In this document: piece after piece, positions 32,454-40,862 of the stretch
Layout: each line of letters opens with the position of its first letter
How positions within the stretch are numbered: the first letter of the stretch is position 1
Assembly (NCBI GenBank): GCA_944326675.1
Contig: CALVET010000065.1
Location: forward strand, 1 to 58,961
Length of the DNA stretch: 58,961 nucleotides
From: Candidatus Gastranaerophilales bacterium
GTDB lineage: Bacteria > Cyanobacteriota > Vampirovibrionia > Gastranaerophilales > Gastranaerophilaceae
Direction of reading: 5' to 3'
Notes under the pieces: model-generated
The model's input: the letters and a program-made list of their open reading frames with translations, nothing else
Told to the model about the DNA's origin: nothing
Database searches by the model: none
Program-made: the position numbers and the translations under genes

Positions 32454-34044
32454 TGTTTGTTAAATTTCCTTTATTTGTCGATTCTTTTTGTGCAAGCCTT
32501 TGTTGTTTATAGCTATATGTAAAGTAATATATTATTCCTAAAAGTACCCATATCGGAAATAATATTCTGGAAGTTTTTAAAAATTGCATTGAATAAATCA
32601 TTAATCCTGAACAGCAAATAATTCCTATCATAGGTAAAACGGGAGAAAAAGGTACCTTGAAAGGTCTTGGCCTGTCAGGGTCTGTTTTTCTTAATATTAA
32701 AACCGCTACGCAAACTATAATAAATGATGCAAAGGTACCAAAATTGCATAACTCGGCTGCTGTTGAAATGTTTAACAGCAATGAACCGATTATACATATT
32801 GCACCTACAATTAATGTTAAAATGTGAGGCGTTTTATATTTTGGATGCAGCGTTTGTAAAACAGACGGCAAAAATCTGTCTCTGCTCATTGCATATAGAA
32901 TTCTTGTGCCTGCAAGCATTAAAACCAATAATACAGATGTTAAACCCGTTAGCGCACCTATTGAAATTAAGCCTGCCACCCAGTTTTGTCCGACCATTGC
33001 CATGGCTGAAGCAATTGGTGCATGTGTATCAATTTGACTTATCGGTACAACGCCTGTTAAAACTAATGCTACAAGAACATAGATTATCGTACATACTCCA
33101 AGTGAGCCAATGATACCTATCGGAAGATTTTTTTGCGGGTTTTTTGTTTCTTCGGCTGCTGTTGCAATTGCGTCAAAACCAATATATGCAAAAAATATTA
33201 TAAATGCTCCCATAAAAATTCCGTTCAGTCCGTTAGGTGCAAACGGAACCCAGTTTTCAGGTTTTATATAGAACATGCCTGTTAATATGAACAGTCCGAC
33301 TACACCGAGTTTTATTGCAACCATAACACCTGCCATTTTGGTTGATTCTTGCATGCCTCTAATTAGAGTTGCAATAATATAAAGTGTTATCAAAATACCC
33401 GGTATGTTTATGCAAATCGGTATACCTAAAAAATGCGGAACGGCAGTATTTACATCAATACCTTGGCTTGATAATTCTCTTACGACTGTTGAATAATCGT
33501 GAATAAGATAAATTGGCGGATTCGTAAGCCAATCAGGCAGGAAGGTAAAACCTCTGATAAATTGCATAAAGTATCCGCTCCAAGCGCTAACTACGGCAAT
33601 ATATCCGACTAAATATTCTAACATTAGAACCCAACCGATAATCCAAGCCATGAATTCGCCCATGGTTGCGTATGTGTATAAATAAGCACTACCTGCAACC
33701 GGAATCATGGAAGCAAATTCGCTGTAGCAAAGGGCTGAAAACACGCAAGCCAAAGAAGCTAATATCATTGAAACAACAAGTGCCGGACCTGCTCCTGCTG
33801 ATTCTGCAGAACCGGCTGCAGCAATACCGACAACGGTAAATATGCCGCTGCCTATGATTGCTCCGACGCCTAAGATAATTAAATCAAATGCGCCGAGTGT
33901 TTTTTTAAGCCCGCCTTTTTTTGCTTGTTCAAGCATGCTGTCGGGGTTTTTTAGTGTCACTAAATTTTTTGCAAAATTTTTAAGAATATTTAGTTCTCTT
34001 TTTTGTTCCGAATTTCCTGTGAAATCCTCGTTGTTAGTGCTCAT
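32446..34044 (-). CDS. APC-family amino acid permease, first copy
   Basis: A 532-residue paralogue of the next gene, with the same APC signature LIILGVGAIIGSGIFTVVG and 12 predicted membrane helices, plus longer N- and C-terminal cytosolic tails. The family is proton-coupled or exchange amino acid transport. It follows glyQ by 15 bases and is part of the minus-strand aroF-glyQ-permease-permease run, suggesting a link of amino acid uptake with aromatic synthesis and tRNA charging, though this may be just gene packing. Confidence 0.88.
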   Translation of the reverse strand: MSTNNEDFTGNSEQKRELNILKNFAKNLVTLKNPDSMLEQAKKGGLKKTLGAFDLIILGVGAIIGSGIFTVVGIAAAGSAESAGAGPALVVSMILASLACVFSALCYSEFASMIPVAGSAYLYTYATMGEFMAWIIGWVLMLEYLVGYIAVVSAWSGYFMQFIRGFTFLPDWLTNPPIYLIHDYSTVVRELSSQGIDVNTAVPHFLGIPICINIPGILITLYIIATLIRGMQESTKMAGVMVAIKLGVVGLFILTGMFYIKPENWVPFAPNGLNGIFMGAFIIFFAYIGFDAIATAAEETKNPQKNLPIGIIGSLGVCTIIYVLVALVLTGVVPISQIDTHAPIASAMAMVGQNWVAGLISIGALTGLTSVLLVLMLAGTRILYAMSRDRFLPSVLQTLHPKYKTPHILTLIVGAICIIGSLLLNISTAAELCNFGTFASFIIVCVAVLILRKTDPDRPRPFKVPFSPVLPMIGIICCSGLMIYSMQFLKTSRILFPIWVLLGIIYYFTYSYKQQRLAQKESTNKGNLTNND

Positions 34045-34059
34045 GCTGCGTTCTTCTCT

Positions 34060-34935
34060 CTATTTTTTAATCAACGGGAAACCCATTTTTTCCCTTTGTT
34101 CTACATATAATCTTGCTACTTTTGAAGCCAAGGTGCGAACTCTATTTATATAGTTAACGCGTTCATCTTTTGAGATTACTCCTCTGGCGTCTAATAAGTT
34201 GAATGTGTGCGAGCATTTTAAAACCCAATCGTAAGCAGGTAATACTATTCCTGCTTCCATACAACTGTTTGCTTCGTCTGAGGCTAAATCAAACATTTTA
34301 AACAGTCTTTCAGGGTTTGAATATTCAAAATTGTATTTTGATTGTTCTATTTCGTTTTGCAAATATATATCGCCATATTTCAGGTTTTCATTCCAGTTTA
34401 TGTCAAAAACGCTGTCAACGTTTTGTAAATACATTGCAATTCGTTCAAGACCATAAGTAATTTCAAGAACTACAGGTTTTACTTCTAAGCCTCCAACTTG
34501 TTGAAAATATGTAAACTGAGTTATTTCCATACCGTCAAGCCATACTTCCCAGCCTACACCGGCAGCACCTAATGTCGGAGATTCCCAATTATCTTCAACA
34601 AAACGAACATCATGCTTGTTTAAATCTATACCCATAGCAGAAAGCGAATTTAAGTATAAATCTTGAGCATTGTCTGGAGAAGGTTTTAATATAACTTGAT
34701 ATTGAAAATAGTGTCCCAGTCTGTTTGGATTTTCTCCGTATCTTGCATCTGTAGGACGTCTGCAAGGTTCAACCATTGCACAATTAAAAGGTTCAGGACC
34801 CAATGCTCTTAAAAATGTAGCCGGGTTCATTGTGCTTGCGCCCTTTTCTATATCATAAGGCTGTTGAATTACACAATCATTGTCTGACCAGTATTTTGAG
34901 AGATTTAATATTAATTCTTGAAATGTTAAAGCCAT
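34060..34935 (-). CDS. glyQ: Glycyl-tRNA synthetase alpha subunit
   Basis: GlyQ is the class II catalytic subunit of the alpha2beta2 bacterial GlyRS. The start [20 protein letters not shown] and the [19 protein letters not shown] block are diagnostic, as is the [20 protein letters not shown] stretch. The length of 291 residues is normal. glyS is not in the window. It lies 45 bases after aroF on the same strand. Confidence 0.97.
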   Translation of the reverse strand: MALTFQELILNLSKYWSDNDCVIQQPYDIEKGASTMNPATFLRALGPEPFNCAMVEPCRRPTDARYGENPNRLGHYFQYQVILKPSPDNAQDLYLNSLSAMGIDLNKHDVRFVEDNWESPTLGAAGVGWEVWLDGMEITQFTYFQQVGGLEVKPVVLEITYGLERIAMYLQNVDSVFDINWNENLKYGDIYLQNEIEQSKYNFEYSNPERLFKMFDLASDEANSCMEAGIVLPAYDWVLKCSHTFNLLDARGVISKDERVNYINRVRTLASKVARLYVEQREKMGFPLIKK

Positions 34936-34980
34936 TTTTTTACCTAAATTCTATAATATTACAAATGTAATTAAGTGCAA

Positions 34981-36018
34981 CTATTTTTGATTTTTGTTGT
35001 CATAATCTATTCTTCCGATAAGTTTGTTTAATTGCTTTGTAACAGCCTTAAATTGTTCAATATTTAAACTTTGCGCGCCATCACACATCGCATTATCGGG
35101 ATCATGGTGAACTTCATACATTAATCCGTGTGCACCTGCAACTAATGCAGCTTTTCCCATAGGTTCTATTAAATATCTTTTTCCTGTTCCGTGTGACGGA
35201 TCAACAATAATCGGAAGGTGAGAATATTTTCTTATAATCGGAACTGCCGCAATATCTAATACGTTTCTTGAAAATTGTGTATCAAAGCCTTTTACGCCTC
35301 TTTCGCAAAGTATTACGTTCGGGTTGCCGTTTGATACAACATATTCTGCAGCTAATAAAAATTCTTTAATTGTAGCCGCCGGTCCTCTTTTAATCATGAC
35401 AGGTTTTTTAATTCTGCCTAATGCTTTTAACAGTTTAAAGTTTTGCATATTTCTTGCGCCAACTTGTAAAACATCAGCATATTTACATAATAGAGCAATG
35501 TCCATTGTATCCATTACTTCTGTTACAACTAAAAGTCCTGTTTTTTCTCTCGCTTTTGCAAGATATTGCAATCCTTTTTCTTCTAAGCCTTGGAAATCAT
35601 AAGGGCTTGTTCTGGGTTTAAATGCGCCGCCTCTTAAAAATTGGCAACCCATTTCTTTTGCAGCAACTGCAACTTGAAGTAAACCTTCAAAATCCTTTTC
35701 AACGGAGCATGGTCCAACCATTAATACGGGTCTTTCAAGACCACCTATTTTAACCCCGTTAGGAAATTTAATAACTGTATCTTCAGGGTGAGCTACACGT
35801 GAAACCAGTGTATAGGGTTCTTGTATTTTTTTAACTTCTCTAACACCATCTAATGCTGCTATGTTTTCTGCATTTAAGTCTTTTTTATCGCCTAATACCG
35901 CAACTACGTTTAGCATTTCGCCATTATTTACCTGAGTTCTTAAGCCTCTGTCTTCGACATATTTAATAACTCTGTTTAGTTGATCAATTGTTGCATTATG
36001 TTCCATTACAATAATCAT
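34981..36018 (-). CDS. aroF: 3-deoxy-7-phosphoheptulonate (DAHP) synthase, AroF/AroG-beta type
   Basis: The first enzyme of the shikimate pathway, joining PEP and erythrose 4-phosphate. The N-terminal 75 residues form a ferredoxin-like regulatory domain, and the TIM-barrel follows with VGPCSVEKDFEG, LRGGAFKPRTSPYDFQG, IKRGPAATIKEFL, LCERGVKGFDTQ and IIVDPSHGTGKR, the type I-beta signature. This architecture is common in Cyanobacteria, Thermotoga and Firmicutes and is normally feedback-inhibited by an aromatic amino acid. GGAG lies ten bases before the ATG. It heads the minus-strand operon with glyQ. Confidence 0.95.
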   Translation of the reverse strand: MIIVMEHNATIDQLNRVIKYVEDRGLRTQVNNGEMLNVVAVLGDKKDLNAENIAALDGVREVKKIQEPYTLVSRVAHPEDTVIKFPNGVKIGGLERPVLMVGPCSVEKDFEGLLQVAVAAKEMGCQFLRGGAFKPRTSPYDFQGLEEKGLQYLAKAREKTGLLVVTEVMDTMDIALLCKYADVLQVGARNMQNFKLLKALGRIKKPVMIKRGPAATIKEFLLAAEYVVSNGNPNVILCERGVKGFDTQFSRNVLDIAAVPIIRKYSHLPIIVDPSHGTGKRYLIEPMGKAALVAGAHGLMYEVHHDPDNAMCDGAQSLNIEQFKAVTKQLNKLIGRIDYDNKNQK

Positions 36019-36128
36019 AAGTTGTTATCTCCAGTCTAAGAATATTAATCGCATTAACCATTCAAACACAAATATAATTATCTGTATATATGATATTAAG
36101 AAATGTTGTTTTGTGATATTATTTTCTT

Positions 36129-36614
36129 ATGTCTATGCCAACAATTGAAATTTATACTGATGGAGCATGTGCTTCTAACCCCGGACCCGGCGGTTATGGT
36201 ATTGTAATGTTGTATAAAGATAAAAACGGCAATGTTCACCAAAAGGAATTTTCAAAAGGGTTTATATGTACTACAAATAACAGAATGGAGTTGTTAGCTG
36301 TAATCGATGCCCTTAATTTAGTTAAAATGCCTTGTAAAATTTCTCTTTATTCTGATTCAAAGTATGTTGTTGATGCCATTAATCAAAAATGGTTAGATTC
36401 ATGGCAAGAAAAAAATTGGAAAATTTATTCAAAAAATCCCGTAAAAAATATTGATCTTTGGAAAAAATATCTAATTGCGCAAAAACGTCATAAAATAACT
36501 TTTTTCTGGGTAAAAGGCCATGCTTCAAATAAATATAATGAATTGTGTGACAAATTGGCGGTTATGGCGAGAAATTCATCTAATCTTGAAACAGATGAAG
36601 GATATAAAAATTAA
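36129..36614 (+). CDS. rnhA: Ribonuclease HI
   Basis: Removes RNA from RNA-DNA hybrids. The 161-residue protein has the catalytic motifs YTDGACASNPGPGGYG (first Asp), TNNRMELLAVIDAL (Glu), LYSDSKYVVD (Asp) and WVKGHASNKYNELCDKLA (His and final Asp). There is no Shine-Dalgarno; a GATATT hexamer at 36115-36120 lies eight bases before the ATG, suggesting a very short leader or none. The stop overlaps the following small convergent frame by four bases. Confidence 0.96.
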   Translation: MSMPTIEIYTDGACASNPGPGGYGIVMLYKDKNGNVHQKEFSKGFICTTNNRMELLAVIDALNLVKMPCKISLYSDSKYVVDAINQKWLDSWQEKNWKIYSKNPVKNIDLWKKYLIAQKRHKITFFWVKGHASNKYNELCDKLAVMARNSSNLETDEGYKN

Positions 36615-36817
36615 AACATTCTTCGAACGTTACAACAAGGCAGCGCAGTCGTGTGAATAATAAAGTCATTCAGGGGTTTTAAGTATTGAATCATAAATTT
36701 CTTGTTTTTAATTTTTTCACGACAAATATTGGTATCAAGCTCTTGGATTAAATAAGTGCTTAGTGCCTTTTGTTTTCTTGTTTTGGGGTAATCTTTAAGA
36801 AGTTTTATAATTTCCAT
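36611..36817 (-). CDS. Small hypothetical protein, 68 residues
   Basis: From the ATG at 36817 this frame gives a 68-residue basic protein (MEIIKLLKDYPKTRKQKALS... ending CCNVRRMF), without signal peptide. A longer frame up to 36856 would run through an Ile-rich low-complexity stretch and a hairpin, so I prefer the internal start. GGAGG is 15 bases upstream, inside the 3' arm of the hairpin. The balance of hydrophobic and charged residues looks protein-like, but the evidence is modest. Confidence 0.45.
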   Translation of the reverse strand: MEIIKLLKDYPKTRKQKALSTYLIQELDTNICREKIKNKKFMIQYLKPLNDFIIHTTALPCCNVRRMF

Positions 36818-36829
36818 TATAATTATAAT

Positions 36830-36849
36830 AATCCTCCAAATGGAGGATT
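36830..36849 (-). terminator. Hairpin after rmuC
   Basis: The perfect 8-bp stem AATCCTCC/GGAGGATT has a 4-base loop and lies between rmuC and the small downstream frame. The 3' side has mixed A/T and no clean T-run, so it is a weak terminator at best. It also contains the GGAGG that would be the small gene's Shine-Dalgarno, so sequestration is an alternative. Confidence 0.4.
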
Positions 36850-36880
36850 TCATCATAAAATAATGAAAAATTTACATAAG

Positions 36881-37864
36881 TTAATTTAAAAAATCAGAGT
36901 GAATTATTGTTTCGCTCAGTTTTTTTCCGGTCTTTTTGTTAAGCGGTTTTATTCCGTATTCTTTTAATTGACAGGCGGATTTAAAAATTTTGTTTTCTTG
37001 AGATATTTTTTCATACTCTTTATTGAATAAATTAACGTTGTTTTGCATTTGTTCTTTGATTTTATACAGGTTTTGCGAATGCTGCGCTATAAGTTCATAG
37101 ATGTTTTGAGATATATTGATGATGTTTTCAATATTTTTTTCTTGTGTATCTTGCGCCCAAAGGTATTGAACCAGCTTTATAGTGGTTAATATAGAAGAGT
37201 TACCTACAATTATGACATTTTTTTGTACAGCGTTTTTAACTACACTTAAAAAATCGTTGTCTGTATAAATTAAAGTTAATACAGGTTCAAGCGGAATGTA
37301 CATTAATATAAAATCGGGTTGATTTAAATTTTGTGCTTTTTCATATTTTTTATTTGAGAGATTGTTAATTGTTGAATTTAAATCTTTAATAAAGTCATTT
37401 TTTTTCTGCAATTTAAATTCTTCAGGGCTTTCTTTGAATTCTATGTATTTTTCAAGATTTAGTTTGCAATCAATGATTAACGATTTATTGTTTGGCAATT
37501 TAACAAGGTAATCAGGCCTTATTGTTTTATTTTCGTCGTTTTGAGTTTCAAATTGTTTTATATAGTCAATGTTTTCTTGAGGAAATATTGTTTTTAAAAC
37601 ATTTTCTAGGCAGTTTTCTCCGTATTGACCTTTTAGATTTTGATTTGTCGTTAATATTTTAACAAGTTCGGCTGATGATTTTATTGCATTTTTTACTTCT
37701 TTTGTATTTAGTTCGTTTTGCATTTTATATTCGTCTATGGTTTTTTTAAAGTCACTTAAAAGTATATACAAAGCGGAGCTTTCTTTTTTAATTTTTGAAA
37801 AGAAAAAATGACAAAAATAACCGAGTATAAAAAATATAATTGCCGTTAAAAAATAATTATACAA
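36881..37864 (-). CDS. rmuC: DNA recombination protein RmuC
   Basis: A 327-residue protein: an N-terminal membrane anchor (FLTAIIFFILGYFCHFFF), a coiled coil, then the RmuC domain (GQYGENCLENVLKTIFP; RPDYLVKLPNNKSLIIDCKLNL; FILMYIPLEPVLTLI), a PD-(D/E)xK-type nuclease-like fold. RmuC limits recombination-associated inversions and is thought to act on DNA structures; E. coli RmuC is 475 residues, so this is a short form. The start is TTG at 37864 with AAGGAG upstream. Confidence 0.9.
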   Translation of the reverse strand: MYNYFLTAIIFFILGYFCHFFFSKIKKESSALYILLSDFKKTIDEYKMQNELNTKEVKNAIKSSAELVKILTTNQNLKGQYGENCLENVLKTIFPQENIDYIKQFETQNDENKTIRPDYLVKLPNNKSLIIDCKLNLEKYIEFKESPEEFKLQKKNDFIKDLNSTINNLSNKKYEKAQNLNQPDFILMYIPLEPVLTLIYTDNDFLSVVKNAVQKNVIIVGNSSILTTIKLVQYLWAQDTQEKNIENIINISQNIYELIAQHSQNLYKIKEQMQNNVNLFNKEYEKISQENKIFKSACQLKEYGIKPLNKKTGKKLSETIIHSDFLN

Positions 37865-37961
37865 AACAACTCCTTAACAATAATTCATAGAAATTATATC
37901 TTTTTTTAAAGTTTTTTGCAATTTTGCCGTTAGTTATTAAGTACATATTGGAGGTTAATAA

Positions 37962-38372
37962 GTGAAAAGGTTCTTGTATCTGATTATAGCTGTGTTTTTA
38001 GTTCAATCATGCGTATTTGCAGTCGATTGGGTAAACTTAGTTTCGCCTAACGGAAGAGTAGTTGCTCTTGATAAAGATAGTATCATTGAAGATGGCGGAT
38101 ATTATTTTTACAATATTAAATTTGTAAATCATAATTCTTTGAATCCTATAATTGTCACTATGCAATCAGGTGTTAAGCATCCTTTTTCTGCAAGAATTAA
38201 AACTTATACAGAACAGGAATATGCTTCTTTAAATGGTGATTATACAAATATAACTTTAAATAAAACTTCAAAGTTAGAGCCTGTAACTTATGATTCTCTT
38301 GTTAATACTTGTCATAAGGCTGTAAGAGATATTAAACATCCTGTCGTTAGCAATCTTGTTATTTTAAATTAA
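37962..38372 (+). CDS. Small secreted protein, adhesin-E-like
   Basis: A 136-residue exported protein, signal peptide cleaved near CVFAVD; an early cysteine (VQSCVF) is too far from a lipobox consensus to call. The mature part begins WVNLVSPNGRVVALDKDSIIEDGGYYFYNIKF, which resembles the 'W.....D..SI...g' start of surface-adhesin protein E (PF16747) domains. The start is GTG at 37962 with GGAGG eight bases upstream. The rest of the protein has no recognised motif. Confidence 0.6.
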   Translation: MKRFLYLIIAVFLVQSCVFAVDWVNLVSPNGRVVALDKDSIIEDGGYYFYNIKFVNHNSLNPIIVTMQSGVKHPFSARIKTYTEQEYASLNGDYTNITLNKTSKLEPVTYDSLVNTCHKAVRDIKHPVVSNLVILN

Positions 38373-38487
38373 CTATAAATATTGATTGTTTGTTTTGATA
38401 TTTTTCTTTTAACCATGCCTTGTAGGATATTGTTTTTGTTTATGTTATAAATAAGGCAAAGTTAATTAATATCAAGGCAGGTTATTT

Positions 38488-40467
38488 ATGAAAAATAAAT
38501 GTCAAAATTGCGGATATGAATACGGGGAATTTGATGTATATTGTTCCAGATGCGGAGCAAAGATACAAAGAGAAGTAAAAGATTCTGGTGATGATTCTGC
38601 TGTTACTTTTTTTGAAAAAAATGAAAACAATCCAAAAAAGGATGATAGTCCGAAAAGATTTGAATTTTTTAATTCTGATTTTAAAAATAAAGACAACGAT
38701 ATGATGATGAATTTTGTTATATTTTTGTTTGTAGCCTGCATTGTTGTAGTTGGTTGTGTTTATTTTTCTTTAAATAAATACAACAGTCAAAAATTAACAT
38801 TAAAATATAGAAACTACATAAATAACCCTCAACAAATTCCTGAATTAAAAGAGCCGAATAATTACAAGGATTTATTGACTAATCTTGCGGATGTCGAGTC
38901 TTTTTTGGCGTTATATTTAAAATATTCTCAAGATTCGATTGAAAAAAAAGAACAGGTTTTTGCCTCTTATTTAACTGAGATGGATAAACTTCCTCATCTT
39001 ACAAATGAGAGTATGCTAAAAGAAGATGAAACCGGTTGCGGCGGAGTTTTAACCCCGGCAAAGGTAAAATCTTGCACAAGTTTATTGAATAAAAAGTTTA
39101 AAAATGTCGGAATTGCCGTTTATGGTGATTATAATACATTATATTTATATCCTGATAATAAAATAATAGAAAAGAAGTATTCAAAATATCTTTCTTATCC
39201 TTTCCAACAATATATTAAATTAAGAGCAAGATATAATTCCCCTGTTTCTGTGGGCTTAAATCTATATATGAAGCCAAAAAAATTAGCTAATAAAATATCA
39301 GATTTTGAAAACTTGGCAAATACAACAGAAAATCAATACATCCAAGATTCTTGTTATGAAATTATTTATAGAGATTTTAGAAAATTTATTTTCTCTCCTG
39401 AAATATATGCAACAACTACTCAAGAAATGAAAAACGAATTTAAAAATGCTTATAATTATTATCTCAAAAGCAAGAAAAATTCTGCACTTTGCTCTGTTGT
39501 AATGAGCTATTTGGATAAAAAAAGAAGTTATAGCGAAGAAAACTTTAGAAACGATTATCCATACAGTATTCCTGAGCTTAATTTTGAAGAAAATGTTGAA
39601 CAATCAATTCTATCAGATGTTTTTGCTCAGCTGAGAAAGAGTATTTTTTCAAATATTGCGGATTTAAAACTATCTTATACATATGATTACCAAAATAATC
39701 GCTGGAGTGACTATAAACAGGGTGTTGAGCTAAAAACAGGCGAGTTTGTTGTATCTGAACCCGATGAAGATAATAATATTTTTATATATAACAATCGCTT
39801 TTCACCTTTGCAAGAATTGAACATTTCAAAGTATTCAAGATTGTTTCTTGTTAACGGTTGCTTGTATATATATAATTACGATAAGCTTGCGATTTCAAAA
39901 ATTACTTTTAATTCCAAAACTTTTAATGTAATGAATATGACATCGTCTGATGTTGCTTCCGTATTTCCCGGAATAAATATAATAAGTATTGATTCTTATA
40001 GTGATTATAATATTGCAATCGAAAAATTAAATTCAAAATCCAATTACATAATTCTTTCAAAATACTCCCAAGGCTTTTCGTCTTATGAGCTAACTCCTCT
40101 TAAGGGAAATATTTCTGAATTGCTATTGTCAAATATGTTTAGCGTTTCAGGGGATGATGAAGTTGTTATATCTTTCCATGGGAAAAATATAAACCCGGAA
40201 GAAACTTCTGAAAACTTACCTACCTATAAAATTACAATTTATACAAGAAATTTAATACAGCAGCAGCAAACAGTTGAGCAGCCCCAATATCCTCAGTATG
40301 ACGAAAAAACGGCAGCTGACGAAAAGAACAATAACTCAGATTTTAAGCCCAATATTATGCCCAAAATCAAGCAGGAGTTGAAACCAAAAGTTGAAGTAAA
40401 AAATGATGATTTATTGGTTCCGCCTCCCGTGCAATCAATTGAACCTCCTAAAGAAGAGGCTGATTAA
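38488..40467 (+). CDS. Zinc-ribbon, single-TM protein with large extracytoplasmic domain
   Basis: A 659-residue protein. Residues 1-25 hold a zinc ribbon (CQNCGYEYGEFDVYCSRCG, a CxxC-x11-CxxC double knuckle). A charged linker follows, then one membrane helix (FVIFLFVACIVVVGCVYF, about residues 77-94), then roughly 480 residues of extracytoplasmic sequence, beta-rich in its second half (FVVSEPDEDNNIFIYNNRF, LFLVNGCLYIYNYDKLAI), and a Pro/Gln-rich tail. Cytosolic zinc ribbon plus TM plus periplasmic domain suggests a regulator or envelope assembly factor of unknown role. It overlaps the convergent small gene by four bases. Confidence 0.65.
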   Translation: MKNKCQNCGYEYGEFDVYCSRCGAKIQREVKDSGDDSAVTFFEKNENNPKKDDSPKRFEFFNSDFKNKDNDMMMNFVIFLFVACIVVVGCVYFSLNKYNSQKLTLKYRNYINNPQQIPELKEPNNYKDLLTNLADVESFLALYLKYSQDSIEKKEQVFASYLTEMDKLPHLTNESMLKEDETGCGGVLTPAKVKSCTSLLNKKFKNVGIAVYGDYNTLYLYPDNKIIEKKYSKYLSYPFQQYIKLRARYNSPVSVGLNLYMKPKKLANKISDFENLANTTENQYIQDSCYEIIYRDFRKFIFSPEIYATTTQEMKNEFKNAYNYYLKSKKNSALCSVVMSYLDKKRSYSEENFRNDYPYSIPELNFEENVEQSILSDVFAQLRKSIFSNIADLKLSYTYDYQNNRWSDYKQGVELKTGEFVVSEPDEDNNIFIYNNRFSPLQELNISKYSRLFLVNGCLYIYNYDKLAISKITFNSKTFNVMNMTSSDVASVFPGINIISIDSYSDYNIAIEKLNSKSNYIILSKYSQGFSSYELTPLKGNISELLLSNMFSVSGDDEVVISFHGKNINPEETSENLPTYKITIYTRNLIQQQQTVEQPQYPQYDEKTAADEKNNNSDFKPNIMPKIKQELKPKVEVKNDDLLVPPPVQSIEPPKEEAD

Positions 40468-40715
40468 GCAAACCATTCATTCTTGCTTAGCGCGTCTGCT
40501 ACTTCATTTGCTAAATTTTCATCAAGCATATTTGATGTAGCTTCCTGAAGTGCTTTGTTAGAGTTTTTTGAAGCATGAAATTCAAGTATTTCTTCTTGAA
40601 GTTGATTTGCTTCTTGTGATGTTAGTACATTAGGTTTTTTGTTTGTTTGAGTTCCATAGTCTTGTTGACTTGCTCTAAAGTATTGGTGATAATCCCCGCC
40701 GTTAAAACTAATCAT
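40464..40715 (-). CDS. Small orphan protein, 83 residues
   Basis: An 83-residue soluble protein with Asn/Gln-rich middle and Ala/Glu/Leu-rich helical C-terminal half (NLANEVADALSKNEWFA). No signal peptide or known domain. It converges with the zinc-ribbon protein gene and overlaps it by four bases. Codon use is like that of the neighbours. Confidence 0.5.
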   Translation of the reverse strand: MISFNGGDYHQYFRASQQDYGTQTNKKPNVLTSQEANQLQEEILEFHASKNSNKALQEATSNMLDENLANEVADALSKNEWFA

Positions 40716-40814
40716 AATTTTTCGCTCACTAACATACTCTTACCATTTTAAAATACGGCATATTTTCTTTGTTTCTTTAGTTTTTGAGGGTTATTTGTTA
40801 CAAAAGTTATTAAT

Positions 40815-40844
40815 AAAAAATCCTCTAAAATAGAGGATTTTTTA
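40815..40844 (-). terminator. Rho-independent terminator after ftsH
   Basis: The stem ATCCTCTA/TAGAGGAT with a 3-base loop is flanked by A6 and T6, so it can act in both directions. It lies 19 bases after the ftsH stop. Confidence 0.9.
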
Positions 40845-40862
40845 TTTTATTTAATTTTAAAT

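Noticed and set aside
32724..33113. 129-codon plus-strand frame within the permease gene
   Set aside because: It is antisense to a well-supported, conserved permease and has no independent evidence.
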